This document shows positions 1 through 7,238 of a DNA stretch of 32,474 nt, one piece after another. The notes beneath the pieces are model-generated. The model was not told where the DNA came from. It did no database searches and was given only the letters and a program-made list of their open reading frames with translations. The translations under genes were made by a program, and so were the position numbers. Every line of letters starts with the position of its first letter. The stretch's first letter is position 1. Source of the stretch: an uncultured Bacteroidota bacterium (lineage in GTDB: Bacteria > Bacteroidota > Bacteroidia > Chitinophagales > Chitinophagaceae); the NCBI GenBank assembly GCA_937902875.1, contig CALFNL010000151.1, forward strand, positions 1-32,474, read 5' to 3'.

Positions 1-358
1 TCCCGATACCGATGCTTTTTCGCCAGCATCGGATCCCCGGCATGGTTTCAACAAAAATCGTATCCTGCAGCTGGGCCTGGTGGAATTTGTAAATGTTCGC
101 GTATGCCTGGGCGATAGCGGCTTTCAATCCATCACCCAACCGCGAACCCGAATCATTTATTTCCGCCTGTGAAACCGCGGCATCATGGATATCCACCCCG
201 TCAAATTGCCTGGTGAATTTCCTCAAAGCGCCGTCGCCGTTTCCCTTCACTTCCTCCAGAATCAGTTTCACTTTTTCTTCAAGTGAAGTAGCATCAAATG
301 AAGGTCGCTTCAATATGGCACTCCATTCAGTCCGTTCAGGATATTTGATCAACTGCAT
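1..358 (-). CDS. hisD: Histidinol dehydrogenase, N-terminal part (runs off left edge)
   Basis: This reading frame is absent from the ORF track because it runs off the window. Translating the minus strand from the ATG at 358 gives a protein beginning MQLIKYPERTEW, followed by a helix-rich segment and a stretch containing ETMPGIRCWRKSIGI, which is characteristic of the HisD N-terminal region just before the nucleotide-binding domain. About 119 of the usual ~430 residues are present. HisD oxidises L-histidinol to L-histidine in two NAD-dependent steps, the last reactions of histidine biosynthesis. It lies 96 bp downstream of hisG on the same strand, the usual hisG-hisD order, so it should be under the same leader attenuator. 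No Shine-Dalgarno sequence is visible before the start. The identity is clear; the catalytic residues lie outside the window. Confidence 0.9.
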   Translation of the reverse strand, partial: MQLIKYPERTEWSAILKRPSFDATSLEEKVKLILEEVKGNGDGALRKFTRQFDGVDIHDAAVSQAEINDSGSRLGDGLKAAIAQAYANIYKFHQAQLQDTIFVETMPGIRCWRKSIGIG

Positions 359-454
359 AAGTGAATGTTAATTTCTGATTATTGCTTTTGAATGATTGGT
401 TCATTTGCTCCCCCCTCCGGTAAAAAATCAATTCCTCCTGGTCGCGATGGTTCA

Positions 455-1309
455 TCAAATAACCATTTTTTCAATAGGAACTACCAGTATGCCCTGGGCG
501 CCGGCCGCTTTCAGTTGTTCTATTTTGTCCCAGAATTCATCTTCACTAAGCACGCTGTGCACGGAACTCCAGCCCTCTTCGGCCAAAGGCAATACAGTGG
601 GGCTTTTCATGCCCGGCAGGAGGCCAATGATCTCTTTCAATTTTGCGTTGGGCGCATTCAGGAGCACATACTTGTTGTTCCCTGCCTTCTTCACGGCCCT
701 TATGCGGAAAAGTAATTTGTCGAGCAGTCTCTGTTGCTCACTATTGAATTTCCTGTGCCTGATAAGGATCGCCTGTGATTGCAATATGGTTTCCACTTCC
801 TTTAGCCCGTTGGTCAGCAGCGTTGAACCACTGCTCACCAGGTCACAGATCGCATCGGAAAGGCCTATTCCCGGCGCTATTTCCACGGAGCCGCTGATTT
901 CATGAATTTCAGCATTGATATGGTTTTTCTCCAGGAATTGCCGCACCAATGAGGGATAGCTGGTGGCGATCCTCTTTCCTTCAAGGAATTGCACATCCTC
1001 ATAATGATCGCCTCTGGCAACGGCAAGGCTCAAACGACAACGGGCAAATCCCAGCATATCCACTACCTCCACAGATTTATTTTTCTCATACACCACGTTT
1101 TCGCCCACTATGCCAATATCAGCCACGGCGTCTTCCACGTATTGAGGGATATCATCGTCCCTGAGAAAAAATACTTCCAGGGGAAAATTGACCGCTTCCG
1201 TTTTGAGCTTATTCACTCCATTGGAGATATCTATCCCGCATTCCTGCAGGAGCTTCATGGAATCTTCGTGTAAACGACCCGATTTTTGAATGGCCAATTT
1301 TAATTTCAT
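455..1309 (-). CDS. hisG: ATP phosphoribosyltransferase (long form)
   Basis: HisG condenses ATP with phosphoribosyl pyrophosphate, the committed and feedback-inhibited first step of histidine synthesis. I place the start at the second methionine of the track ORF (MKLKLAIQKSGRL), giving 284 residues. This matches the long HisG family, whose N-terminus begins directly with this strand, so the ten extra residues of the track ORF are unlikely. The PRPP-binding region is visible as ICDLVSSGSTLLTNGL near residues 160-180, preceded by ISGSVEIAPGIGLSD. The last ~75 residues form the regulatory HisG C-terminal domain (ends QGILVVPIEKMVI), so HisZ should not be required. The gene is first after a histidine-codon leader peptide and attenuator, with hisD following. 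Confidence 0.95.
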   Translation of the reverse strand: MKLKLAIQKSGRLHEDSMKLLQECGIDISNGVNKLKTEAVNFPLEVFFLRDDDIPQYVEDAVADIGIVGENVVYEKNKSVEVVDMLGFARCRLSLAVARGDHYEDVQFLEGKRIATSYPSLVRQFLEKNHINAEIHEISGSVEIAPGIGLSDAICDLVSSGSTLLTNGLKEVETILQSQAILIRHRKFNSEQQRLLDKLLFRIRAVKKAGNNKYVLLNAPNAKLKEIIGLLPGMKSPTVLPLAEEGWSSVHSVLSEDEFWDKIEQLKAAGAQGILVVPIEKMVI

Positions 1310-1390
1310 GGCTGCTTTTTGAATTTGAAACAATTTCATTCCGCCTCACTGCCCGGAATCTTATCTCTTGGCTTGACCCAAATCTCCGGC

Positions 1391-1475
1391 AAAAAATTAG
1401 GGCCTACCTTATGGTAAGCCCTCAGCATTTTGTATTATTTCGCACAAAACAACACCGGCCTACCCGTATGGTAAG
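1391..1475 (-). promoter_or_regulatory. Histidine attenuator: alternative hairpins and Rho-independent terminator
   Basis: Four segments can be read on the minus strand: segment 1 CTTACC (1470-1475, inside the leader frame), segment 2 GGTAGGCC (1457-1464), segment 3 GGGCTTACC (1413-1421) and segment 4 GGTAGGCCCT (1399-1408). Pairing 1:2 gives a small hairpin with a 5-nt loop. Pairing 3:4 gives a 10-bp stem with loop ATAA followed by AATTTTTT, an intrinsic terminator. Pairing 2:3 (GGTAGGCC with GGCTTACC, one G-U pair) would be the antiterminator. Segments 2 and 4 share the same 8-mer, so they compete for segment 3. Stalling on the histidine codons would hide segment 1, free segment 2 and allow read-through into hisG. 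This is inferred from base pairing only. Confidence 0.85.
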
Positions 1476-1510
1476 ATATGATGGTGATGATGATGTGCTA
1501 TTCTTATCAT
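1460..1510 (-). CDS. his operon leader peptide with six consecutive His codons
   Basis: This 16-codon frame is too short for the ORF track. On the minus strand it reads M-I-R-I-A-H-H-H-H-H-H-I-L-P-Y-G-stop, with codons CAT CAT CAT CAC CAT CAT. It starts 12 nt after the inferred transcription start and lies 151 bp before hisG, with a terminator hairpin between. A run of histidine codons in a tiny frame ahead of hisG is the hallmark of ribosome-mediated attenuation: when charged tRNA-His is scarce the ribosome stalls here and an antiterminator forms. The peptide itself probably has no function after translation. No Shine-Dalgarno sequence is seen. Confidence 0.88.
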   Translation of the reverse strand: MIRIAHHHHHHILPYG

Positions 1511-1526
1511 ATTCTAATTATTAGGG

Positions 1527-1558
1527 CAAAAATAGGCGCCAGCACTCAAATGAACAAA
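1527..1558 (-). promoter_or_regulatory. Bacteroidota-type promoter of the his operon
   Basis: On the minus strand the -7 box TATTTTTG (1527-1534) is a perfect TAnnTTTG, and TTTG (1555-1558) lies 20 nt upstream as the -33 element. Transcription should start near 1522, about 12 nt before the His leader ATG, which fits the attenuator model. Confidence 0.65.
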
Positions 1559-1713
1559 ATTTTGTGAGAACCGGGTGTATGGCCATGTTTTCAGCCTATG
1601 CAAAAATTTTGTTTTTCTTCGGAACCCGGATGGTCAGAACCCGAAAAATTGCAACTCTTTGCAATTTTATATCTAAATTGTTAGCTCTTTCTACAATTCT
1701 TAACAATACAACT

Positions 1714-2499
1714 ATGAACGATTCTGTTAAAAAAATGGCCCTGGCCTTAGGGGCCGGCCTGATTTCATTTACTGCATTTTCTCAGCAGGGAGATCCCAAA
1801 CTCACCGAAGTATGGCAACCGGTTCCAAAGATTGTTACTCCGGGAAATACACCCTCTGACGCACCTTCAGACGCCATCATTCTCTTTGATGGCAGGAACC
1901 TGGATAAGTGGCGTTGCGGTAAGAATGCCGATACTACCCAACCCGCAGGATGGACCGTGGCTAACGGCGTGATCACCGTAAAAAAAGGAACGGGTAGCAT
2001 TGAAACCAAACAAAGATTCATGGACTATCAATTGCATATTGAGTGGCGCATCCCGGCAAATATCACAGGTTCGGGACAGGCCCGTGGCAATAGTGGAGTA
2101 TTCCTGGCTTCAACAGGTGCCGGCGATGTGGGATATGAACTCCAGGTACTGGATTGCTACAATAACACCACCTATGTAAACGGGCAAACCGGCAGCATCT
2201 ACAAACAGGCAATTCCACTGGCTAATGCCTGCAGGAAGCCGGGAGAATGGCAGACATACGACATAATTTGGACTGCACCCCGCTTCAATGAAGATGGATC
2301 CCTGAAATCACCCGCGCGGGTAACCGCAATCCACAATGGCGTGCTCATCCAAAACAATACCGAATTAAAAGGCATCACCCAATATATCGGCACGCCCTAT
2401 TATAAGAAACATGGCGCCTCTTCAATCAAGCTGCAGGACCACGGAGATCCCAGCGAACCCATCAGTTTCAGGAATATCTGGGTAAGACCCTTGGATTAG
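1714..2499 (+). CDS. Secreted DUF1080 (3-keto-disaccharide hydrolase-like) protein
   Basis: A DUF1080-domain protein (3-keto-disaccharide/3-keto-glucoside hydrolase-like, laminin-G/concanavalin-like fold). The family acts on sugars in the periplasm or outside the cell. I start it at residue 51 of the track ORF, MNDSVKKMALALGAG, because that gives a normal signal peptide ending near FSQQ; the longer N-terminus is low-complexity AT-rich DNA. That leaves 261 residues. The domain spans about 55-258, with IILFDGRNLDKWR at its start, GNSGVFL, YELQVLDCYNN and the closing IKLQDHGDP / FRNIWVRPLD. It stands alone: his genes diverge upstream and msrC follows after 173 bp. No clear TAnnTTTG promoter was found. 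The substrate cannot be told from sequence. Confidence 0.85.
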   Translation: MNDSVKKMALALGAGLISFTAFSQQGDPKLTEVWQPVPKIVTPGNTPSDAPSDAIILFDGRNLDKWRCGKNADTTQPAGWTVANGVITVKKGTGSIETKQRFMDYQLHIEWRIPANITGSGQARGNSGVFLASTGAGDVGYELQVLDCYNNTTYVNGQTGSIYKQAIPLANACRKPGEWQTYDIIWTAPRFNEDGSLKSPARVTAIHNGVLIQNNTELKGITQYIGTPYYKKHGASSIKLQDHGDPSEPISFRNIWVRPLD

Positions 2500-2504
2500 G
2501 AAAG

Positions 2505-2549
2505 TGTCAATGGCCACTGGCCATTAGTCATTGGTCACTGGTCATTGGG
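2505..2549 (+). repeat. Short low-complexity repeat of GGTCA/CATTGG units
   Basis: The sequence is built from near-repeats of CAATGGCCACTGGCCATTAG and TCATTGGTCACTGGTCATTGG, that is, alternating TGGTCACTGG and CATTGG units. It lies just downstream of the DUF1080 gene and before msrC. Such simple iterated intergenic strings are common in bacterial genomes. No coding or terminator role is evident. Confidence 0.5.
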
Positions 2550-2640
2550 AGGATTCCCCATGCTCCGCAGGAGTGCTCTATTTGTAAAAAAATTAATGCG
2601 CGGCAATAATGCTCCAGCACAGCCCTCGTTTGTTGGTCAT

Positions 2641-2668
2641 TTTGTCAATGGGTAAATATGTAATTTTG
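2641..2668 (+). promoter_or_regulatory. Bacteroidota-type promoter directly before msrC
   Basis: TTTG (2641-2644) and a perfect -7 box TAATTTTG (2661-2668) are separated by 16 nt. The msrC ATG at 2673 is only 4 nt after the box, so the transcript should begin at or next to the start codon. Confidence 0.55.
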
Positions 2669-2672
2669 CAGG

Positions 2673-3146
2673 ATGTCTGAAGACCTAACCATCATAGCAG
2701 GCAGCAAGACGGAACAATACGAATCTCTCCTGCCTCAAATCAGGGGTCTCCTGGATGGAGAACCCGATCTGATTGCCAATCTGGCCAATGTATCCGCCGC
2801 TTTGAAAGAACAATTCAAATGGCTCTGGGTGGGTTTTTATTTGGTAAAGGGAAATGAACTGGTGCTGGGTCCCTTCCAGGGTCCCGTAGCGTGTACCCGT
2901 ATCCGAAAGGGAAGAGGTGTATGCGGAACCAGTTGGGAGAATGCCCTCACATTGATAGTGCCCGATGTGGACAAATTTCCGGGCCATATAGCCTGCAATA
3001 GCGGTTCCCGCTCGGAGATAGTAGTGCCATGGATCAGGCATGGCGAAGTGATTGGTGTTTTAGACGTTGACAGTGAATTCGCCGATCATTTTGACCCGAC
3101 AGACCAGGAATGGCTGCAGAAGATTGTGGCGCTCATTCCCGTCTGA
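2673..3146 (+). CDS. msrC: Free methionine-(R)-sulfoxide reductase (GAF-fold fRMsr)
   Basis: A single GAF-domain enzyme that reduces free methionine-(R)-sulfoxide in the cytoplasm using thioredoxin, part of oxidative-damage repair. It has 157 residues, the usual size. The three redox cysteines of the family are present: Cys74 in GPVACTRI, Cys84 in GRGVCGTSW and Cys108 in HIACNSGSRSEIVVP. The VLDVDSE motif ending the GAF fold follows at about residues 128-134. The start is supported by a promoter box ending 4 nt upstream. It converges with the tlpA-like gene, whose stop lies 28 bp beyond. Family assignment is firm. Confidence 0.92.
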   Translation: MSEDLTIIAGSKTEQYESLLPQIRGLLDGEPDLIANLANVSAALKEQFKWLWVGFYLVKGNELVLGPFQGPVACTRIRKGRGVCGTSWENALTLIVPDVDKFPGHIACNSGSRSEIVVPWIRHGEVIGVLDVDSEFADHFDPTDQEWLQKIVALIPV

Positions 3147-3174
3147 AGAAAAGAATACGCATCGGCGTAAGGAA

Positions 3175-4410
3175 TCATTTCAACAATTCGTTGACCGTAT
3201 CGTAAAATCGCTTCCTTGATTCATCGTAATGCACTCCTGTACCGGGTCCATAAAAACCGCCATGGATCTTTTTCACCTTTCCATCTCTACCGATAAAAAT
3301 AGTTGTGGGAAACGCTTTAATGGGCGTGAGCTGGGGCAGTGTCTTTTCGGTTCGTAAAGGATCATCGCTTGTAACACCGGTGATGAGAATGGGATATTCA
3401 ACCTTGAATCTCTGCTGGAATTTTCTCAGGCTCTTACGGGATCTTTCCAGGTCTGTGCTGTATTCATAGGCAAGGGCCACAATTTCAACACCCAGCTTTC
3501 TGTGTGTTGAAAAATATTCGCTCAGGAATGCTGTTTCATCCATGCAATTCGGACACCAGGAGCCCATGATTTGAACCACTACCACTTTGTTACGGAACCT
3601 GTCTCCACTAATGGCAACCTCATTCCCATCAAGGTCATGAAATTTGAAATTCAATCTTTCCTCTCCGGGCCTGAGGTTCATGGCAGACAATTCATCAGGC
3701 AATTCAGCATTTTCATCCCTTGTAGCGATCCAGGACTCGATATGGCTGGAGCCTGCATAGAACATACCCTGAATATTGCTGTCACTTAACAGCTTCGCGA
3801 TAAAATAATAGGCATGAGTGCCGTCGAATACAGAAAGCTGCATGGTATCTGCGCTTACCCTTCCTTCCAGATAACGATAGTCCCCAGACGGAGTCAGAAA
3901 AGTACCGTAGAGTTGATTATTTTCCTGGTGAAATTCGGCAATTGCGGGCCTCGTGATTGTTTCTTCTGAAAAATTCACCTGCCATTTTCCACTGATATTG
4001 TAAAGTGGGGGGGAGCTCTGTTTTGCAAACCGGAAATCTTCCCCGGCTAAAGCGTAGAAAGATATTTTTTGTTCAGTAGTTAAGCTGGTTCCTCTTACCC
4101 AAGCGCCACGCCAGTTTCCATCCGGGAGCACTTTTACCCTGAACTGTGATTCAAATACAGGCATTTGAATGAAGATTGAATCCCTGTCGATGACAACACT
4201 ATCAACACGGAGCCTTTCTTTCCCATTCCTGATATAGATAACGGGCCTGCCACTATCCTGATTCATTTCAAAATTGAAAGGAACCTGTTTGCCGTCATCT
4301 CTTTCAATAACACCCTTATAAATATCCTTTTGAATTCTCGCGTGTTGGGCAAGAAGATCGCTTCTGAAAACCGCTAAAAAGATCAATACGAGGAAAATTC
4401 GGTTACTCAT
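3175..4410 (-). CDS. Secreted TlpA-like thioredoxin-domain protein
   Basis: A 411-residue exported thioredoxin-fold protein. Residues 1-22 form a signal peptide (cleavage near LLAQ). Residues 30-240 are a beta-rich region of the sort seen before the thioredoxin domain in Bacteroidota TlpA-family proteins. Residues ~252-411 are an AhpC/TSA-Redoxin fold with the active site GSWCPNCMDE (Cys286, Cys289) and the cis-proline loop AFPTTIFIG (Pro368). TlpA-type proteins act as periplasmic thiol-disulfide reductants, for instance for cytochrome c maturation. The natural partner here is unknown since no cytochrome genes are nearby. Two -7 boxes (TAAATTTG and TATTTTTG) lie just upstream on the minus strand. 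It converges with msrC. Confidence 0.85.
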   Translation of the reverse strand: MSNRIFLVLIFLAVFRSDLLAQHARIQKDIYKGVIERDDGKQVPFNFEMNQDSGRPVIYIRNGKERLRVDSVVIDRDSIFIQMPVFESQFRVKVLPDGNWRGAWVRGTSLTTEQKISFYALAGEDFRFAKQSSPPLYNISGKWQVNFSEETITRPAIAEFHQENNQLYGTFLTPSGDYRYLEGRVSADTMQLSVFDGTHAYYFIAKLLSDSNIQGMFYAGSSHIESWIATRDENAELPDELSAMNLRPGEERLNFKFHDLDGNEVAISGDRFRNKVVVVQIMGSWCPNCMDETAFLSEYFSTHRKLGVEIVALAYEYSTDLERSRKSLRKFQQRFKVEYPILITGVTSDDPLRTEKTLPQLTPIKAFPTTIFIGRDGKVKKIHGGFYGPGTGVHYDESRKRFYDTVNELLK

Positions 4411-4425
4411 TCTTCAATGGTTCGT

Positions 4426-4462
4426 CAAAAATAGCATCAAATTTATCGAATAATAATTCAAA
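4426..4462 (-). promoter_or_regulatory. Possible promoter region of the TlpA-like gene
   Basis: The minus strand carries TATTTTTG (4426-4433) and TAAATTTG (4438-4445), both perfect matches to TAnnTTTG, with TTTG at 4459-4462. The spacings (25 and 13 nt) are off the usual ~17-23, so which box is used is uncertain. The start codon at 4410 is 15 nt past the nearer box. Confidence 0.35.
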
Positions 4463-4558
4463 GGAATGTTAACTATCCGCCTGCTTACCATGTAATGTTG
4501 AGAATGTTAATGCGGTCAATAAGAGTTGATTTGTTGATTTTACAAGATGAATTTTGCA

Positions 4559-5518
4559 TCAATTACCACCTTTCATTTCTTGCAGGTTCCGGATCATATC
4601 CACGGTCATTTTTTCAATGCCATATTCTTCCTTCCATCCCCAATCCTGGCGTGCTACAGAATCATCAATGCTTCTGGGCCAGCTATCGGCAATGGCCTGG
4701 CGATAGTCAGGCTGATAGGTAATGGCAAATTCCGGAATCTGTTTTTTGATCTCTGCCGCAATTTCTTTTGGCGAAAAGCTCATGGAGGAGATATTGTAGG
4801 AAGTGCGCACAGATATTTTATTCGCCGGCGCTTCCATGAGTTCAATCGTGGCCCGAATAGCGTCAGGCATATACATCATGGGCAAATAGGTATCTTCTCT
4901 CAGAAAGCATTTGTATTTTTTTTCTTCCACCGCGTCCATAAAAATCTCCACGGCATAATCGGTGGTGCCACCGCCAGGCGAGGATTTATAGCTGATCAGG
5001 CCCGGATACCGAAGGCTTCTCACATCTACCCCAAAGCGTTGATGAAAATAATTGCACCAGAATTCCCCGGCATATTTGCTGATACCATAAACGGTGGTAG
5101 GTTCAATGATGGTTCTTTGCGGACAATTTTCCCGAGGTGACGTTGGTCCGAAAACGGCGATGCTGCTGGGCCAATACACTTTATGTAATTTTTCCTCCTT
5201 GGCTATATCCAGCACATTGAGCAAACCCTGCATATTGAGATGCCATGCGAGGTTGGGGTTTTTCTCGCCTGTGGCCGACAATATCGCTGCCAGCATATAG
5301 ATCTGGGTTATATTCTGACGGATCACCTGCACGTGCAGCATTTCCTTATTCATCACGTCGAGGCTCACATAAGGGCCCGTGCCTTTGAGCAAATCGTTTT
5401 CTTCCCTGAGGTCTGAGGCCACCACACTGCTATTGCCAAATATTTTCCGAAGGGCAAGGGTGAGCTCCACCCCTATCTGTCCCGAAGCGCCAATAACCAG
5501 AATCTTTTCCTTTACCAT
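4559..5518 (-). CDS. SDR-type L-threonine 3-dehydrogenase
   Basis: An extended short-chain dehydrogenase/reductase of 319 residues resembling the epimerase-like L-threonine 3-dehydrogenases of Bacteroidota, which oxidise L-threonine to 2-amino-3-ketobutyrate with NAD. The start is taken at MVKEKILVIG; the track ORF begins seven codons earlier at a TTG. Visible motifs are the Rossmann loop GASGQIG (10-16), Asp36 in VASDL for NAD preference, and the catalytic Tyr144-x3-Lys148 in TVYGISKYAGE. The substrate-side signature is RYPGLISYKSSPGGGTTDYA (170-189). This last block separates the family from UDP-glucose 4-epimerase. It is divergent from kdsA. No 2-amino-3-ketobutyrate ligase (kbl) is visible within the window. 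Confidence 0.82.
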   Translation of the reverse strand: MVKEKILVIGASGQIGVELTLALRKIFGNSSVVASDLREENDLLKGTGPYVSLDVMNKEMLHVQVIRQNITQIYMLAAILSATGEKNPNLAWHLNMQGLLNVLDIAKEEKLHKVYWPSSIAVFGPTSPRENCPQRTIIEPTTVYGISKYAGEFWCNYFHQRFGVDVRSLRYPGLISYKSSPGGGTTDYAVEIFMDAVEEKKYKCFLREDTYLPMMYMPDAIRATIELMEAPANKISVRTSYNISSMSFSPKEIAAEIKKQIPEFAITYQPDYRQAIADSWPRSIDDSVARQDWGWKEEYGIEKMTVDMIRNLQEMKGGN

Positions 5519-5629
5519 AAAAAGCAATTCAAATGGCAAAGTAGCGGGAAAATGGAAAAGAAAAAAATCCCGCGGCCCCAGGTACTATGGTACAAGCTAT
5601 CAGACGGAATGGGGAATGCGGAATGTTAT

Positions 5630-5637
5630 TAACTTTT
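5630..5637 (+). promoter_or_regulatory. Near-consensus -7 box abutting the kdsA start
   Basis: TAACTTTT matches TAnnTTTG at seven of eight positions and ends 4 nt before the kdsA ATG. No convincing -33 TTTG is seen upstream, so this is weaker than the msrC and prmC cases. Confidence 0.3.
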
Positions 5638-5641
5638 CGCC

Positions 5642-6466
5642 ATGGAAAAATTCTTGAAAGATTTATTCGCCAACCAGAATTATGATGAAGAGAATTTCTT
5701 TCTCATAGCCGGTCCATGCGTAGTGGAAAGTGAAGAACTCATTATGGAGGTGGCAGAAAAAGTCGCTGCCATTTGCCGCGAACTGGCCATTCCTTATATC
5801 TTCAAATCCTCTTACAGAAAGGCCAACAGAACCAGTGCATCCTCATTCTCCGGCATTGGCGATGAAAGGGCCCTGGCCCTGGTGAAAAAGCTGGGTGACA
5901 AATACAGGTTGCCCACTACTTCAGATATTCACGCTCATGATGAAGCCGCGCCCGCCGCCAAATATGTGGACGTGCTTCAGATCCCTGCCTTTCTTTGCAG
6001 GCAAACGGATTTACTGGTTGCAGCGGCTGAGACCGGGAAAATTGTGAATGTGAAAAAAGGCCAATTCCTGAGTGGTCCGGCCATGAAGTTCGCTGTTGAG
6101 AAAATCAGGAATGCGGGTAATGATAAGATCATCCTGACCGAAAGAGGCAATAGCTTCGGCTACCACGACCTGGTAGTGGACTATCGGAATATTCCCTGGA
6201 TGCAGGAACATGGAGTGCCCGTGGTAATGGATTGCACCCATTCCCTCCAACAGCCCAATCAAAGCTCTGGAGTAACAGGAGGCAACCCGCAACTCATAGG
6301 AACGATCGCGAAAGCGGCCATCGCCGCCGGTGCAAATGGATTATTCATCGAGACTCATCCAAATCCTGCGGTTGCCAAGAGCGATGGAGCCAATATGCTG
6401 AAACTGGATTTACTGCGGGGGCTGCTGGAACAATTGGTGAAATTGAGGAAGGCCGTCCGGAATTGA
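5642..6466 (+). CDS. kdsA: 3-deoxy-8-phosphooctulonate synthase (metal-dependent class)
   Basis: KdsA condenses phosphoenolpyruvate with arabinose-5-phosphate to Kdo-8-phosphate, a cytoplasmic step toward the Kdo core of lipopolysaccharide. It has 274 residues, the normal length. Motifs run in order: IAGPCVVES (22-30), FKSSYRKANRTS, SDIHA, PAFLCRQTDLL, NVKKGQFLSG, ERGNSFGYHDLVVD, MDCTHSLQQPN and FIETHPNP. Cys26 in GPCVVES sits where the E. coli enzyme has Asn, and the late loop reads KSDGAN rather than KCDGP. Both are marks of the metal-dependent class II enzymes. The gene diverges from the threonine dehydrogenase. A terminator-like hairpin lies ~110 bp downstream. Confidence 0.95.
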   Translation: MEKFLKDLFANQNYDEENFFLIAGPCVVESEELIMEVAEKVAAICRELAIPYIFKSSYRKANRTSASSFSGIGDERALALVKKLGDKYRLPTTSDIHAHDEAAPAAKYVDVLQIPAFLCRQTDLLVAAAETGKIVNVKKGQFLSGPAMKFAVEKIRNAGNDKIILTERGNSFGYHDLVVDYRNIPWMQEHGVPVVMDCTHSLQQPNQSSGVTGGNPQLIGTIAKAAIAAGANGLFIETHPNPAVAKSDGANMLKLDLLRGLLEQLVKLRKAVRN

Positions 6467-6564
6467 ATTTGGAGGAAATTGCGGTTAGCTTTCACAGGCT
6501 CCGGCCCCTTAGCTGTACGCACATTGATAATCAGGCGCTGAAAGCAGCCCACAAATCTTACAAT

Positions 6565-6611
6565 AGTAAAAAAAAAGAAGCTCCTGAATCATAGGATAGG
6601 ACCAGGAGCTT
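6565..6611 (-). terminator. Rho-independent terminator reading on the minus strand
   Basis: Nine-base stem AAGCTCCTG / CAGGAGCTT (6578-6586 and 6603-6611). Read on the minus strand, it is followed by CTTTTTTTTTT. It could end minus-strand transcripts coming from the pspC-like gene, and the hairpin may also stop kdsA read-through, although the plus-strand tail is poor in T. Confidence 0.6.
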
Positions 6612-6725
6612 TCACAGGATGGTTTTATCAAAGGATTATTTGGATAGTTTTCCTTTGAGGGATTGGATTTTCACTGTTCGGTTTTTCAAAGAATAAAAAC
6701 TTGATATATCTTATAGAACTTTTGT

Positions 6726-6753
6726 CAAAGAAAGCTCCCGGTAAAAGGAGCTT
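6726..6753 (-). terminator. Second terminator-like hairpin with the same arms
   Basis: Seven-base stem AAGCTCC (6732-6738) with GGAGCTT (6747-6753), 8-nt loop. On the minus strand it is followed by TCTTTG, a weak T-tract. It is closer to the pspC-like gene than the stronger hairpin at 6578. Confidence 0.4.
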
Positions 6754-7019
6754 CATAGGATAATCTGGTGCATTCACGGTTGCTAGTAACCCCGAAATGT
6801 AAACACTCATGTAATAAACGTGAATCCGTAGATTAATTGCAGCCTTTTAAATGTTTTTTTAACAATTAATTGCAAGTCTCCATTATAGCTAAGTGCTTAC
6901 TCTTATGACATGGATCAGCCCATCCCGCTGATTAATTTATGTCAATCAGTACCCAACAATTCAATCGTTTACAGGAATCCATTTTCATAAATCAAAGCCT
7001 CAAATTTGGTGGCGGGGAA

Positions 7020-7238
7020 TCAGTAATTGAGGGGATTTCTTCTCCTGCTCCAGATATAGTTGCGGATATTCAGCCAGAAAGCTATGAACATATAAATGAT
7101 GATGGGTGAACCCATGGTGAGCAGTGAAATATAAATGAAATATTTGCGGATGGTGGTGTTAGCGATCCCGATTTTTTCGCCAATATAGGAGCATACACCG
7201 AAAACCTGCCATTCAATAAAGTGCCTGAATCGGTTCAT
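7020..7238 (-). CDS. Small PspC-domain membrane protein
   Basis: A 72-residue protein of the PspC family. It has the amphipathic N-terminal segment with FGVCSYIGEKIGI, then TIRKYFIYISLLTMGSP, and one long hydrophobic helix (about 37-60) followed by a basic tail (WSRRRNPLNY). PspC domains are inner-membrane components of envelope-stress responses, often linked to PspA/PspB in proteobacteria. Bacteroidota have many stand-alone copies of unknown role. Here it is a single-gene unit with no psp partners nearby. A perfect -7 box (TAAATTTG) ends 4 nt before the ATG, suggesting a leaderless transcript. Confidence 0.82.
   Translation of the reverse strand: MNRFRHFIEWQVFGVCSYIGEKIGIANTTIRKYFIYISLLTMGSPIIIYMFIAFWLNIRNYIWSRRRNPLNY

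Larger units (their letters stand above)
6467..7019. other. Non-coding stretch between kdsA and the pspC-like gene
   Basis: These 553 bp lie between convergent genes. The track ORFs here have no recognisable protein character. Two hairpins with related arms (AAGCTCC/GGAGCTT) are present at 6578-6611 and 6732-6753, and short related strings such as AGGAGCTTTCACAGGAT and AGGAGCTTCATAGGAT recur. The rest is AT-rich with poly-T runs. A small RNA cannot be excluded but nothing specific supports one. Confidence 0.5.

Noticed and set aside
392-905. Plus-strand ORFs over hisG
   Set aside because: Antisense shadows of hisG; the minus-strand frame has full HisG motifs.
1564-1713. 50-residue N-terminal extension of the DUF1080 protein
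   Set aside because: The internal start gives a clean signal peptide; the extension is AT-rich and not protein-like.
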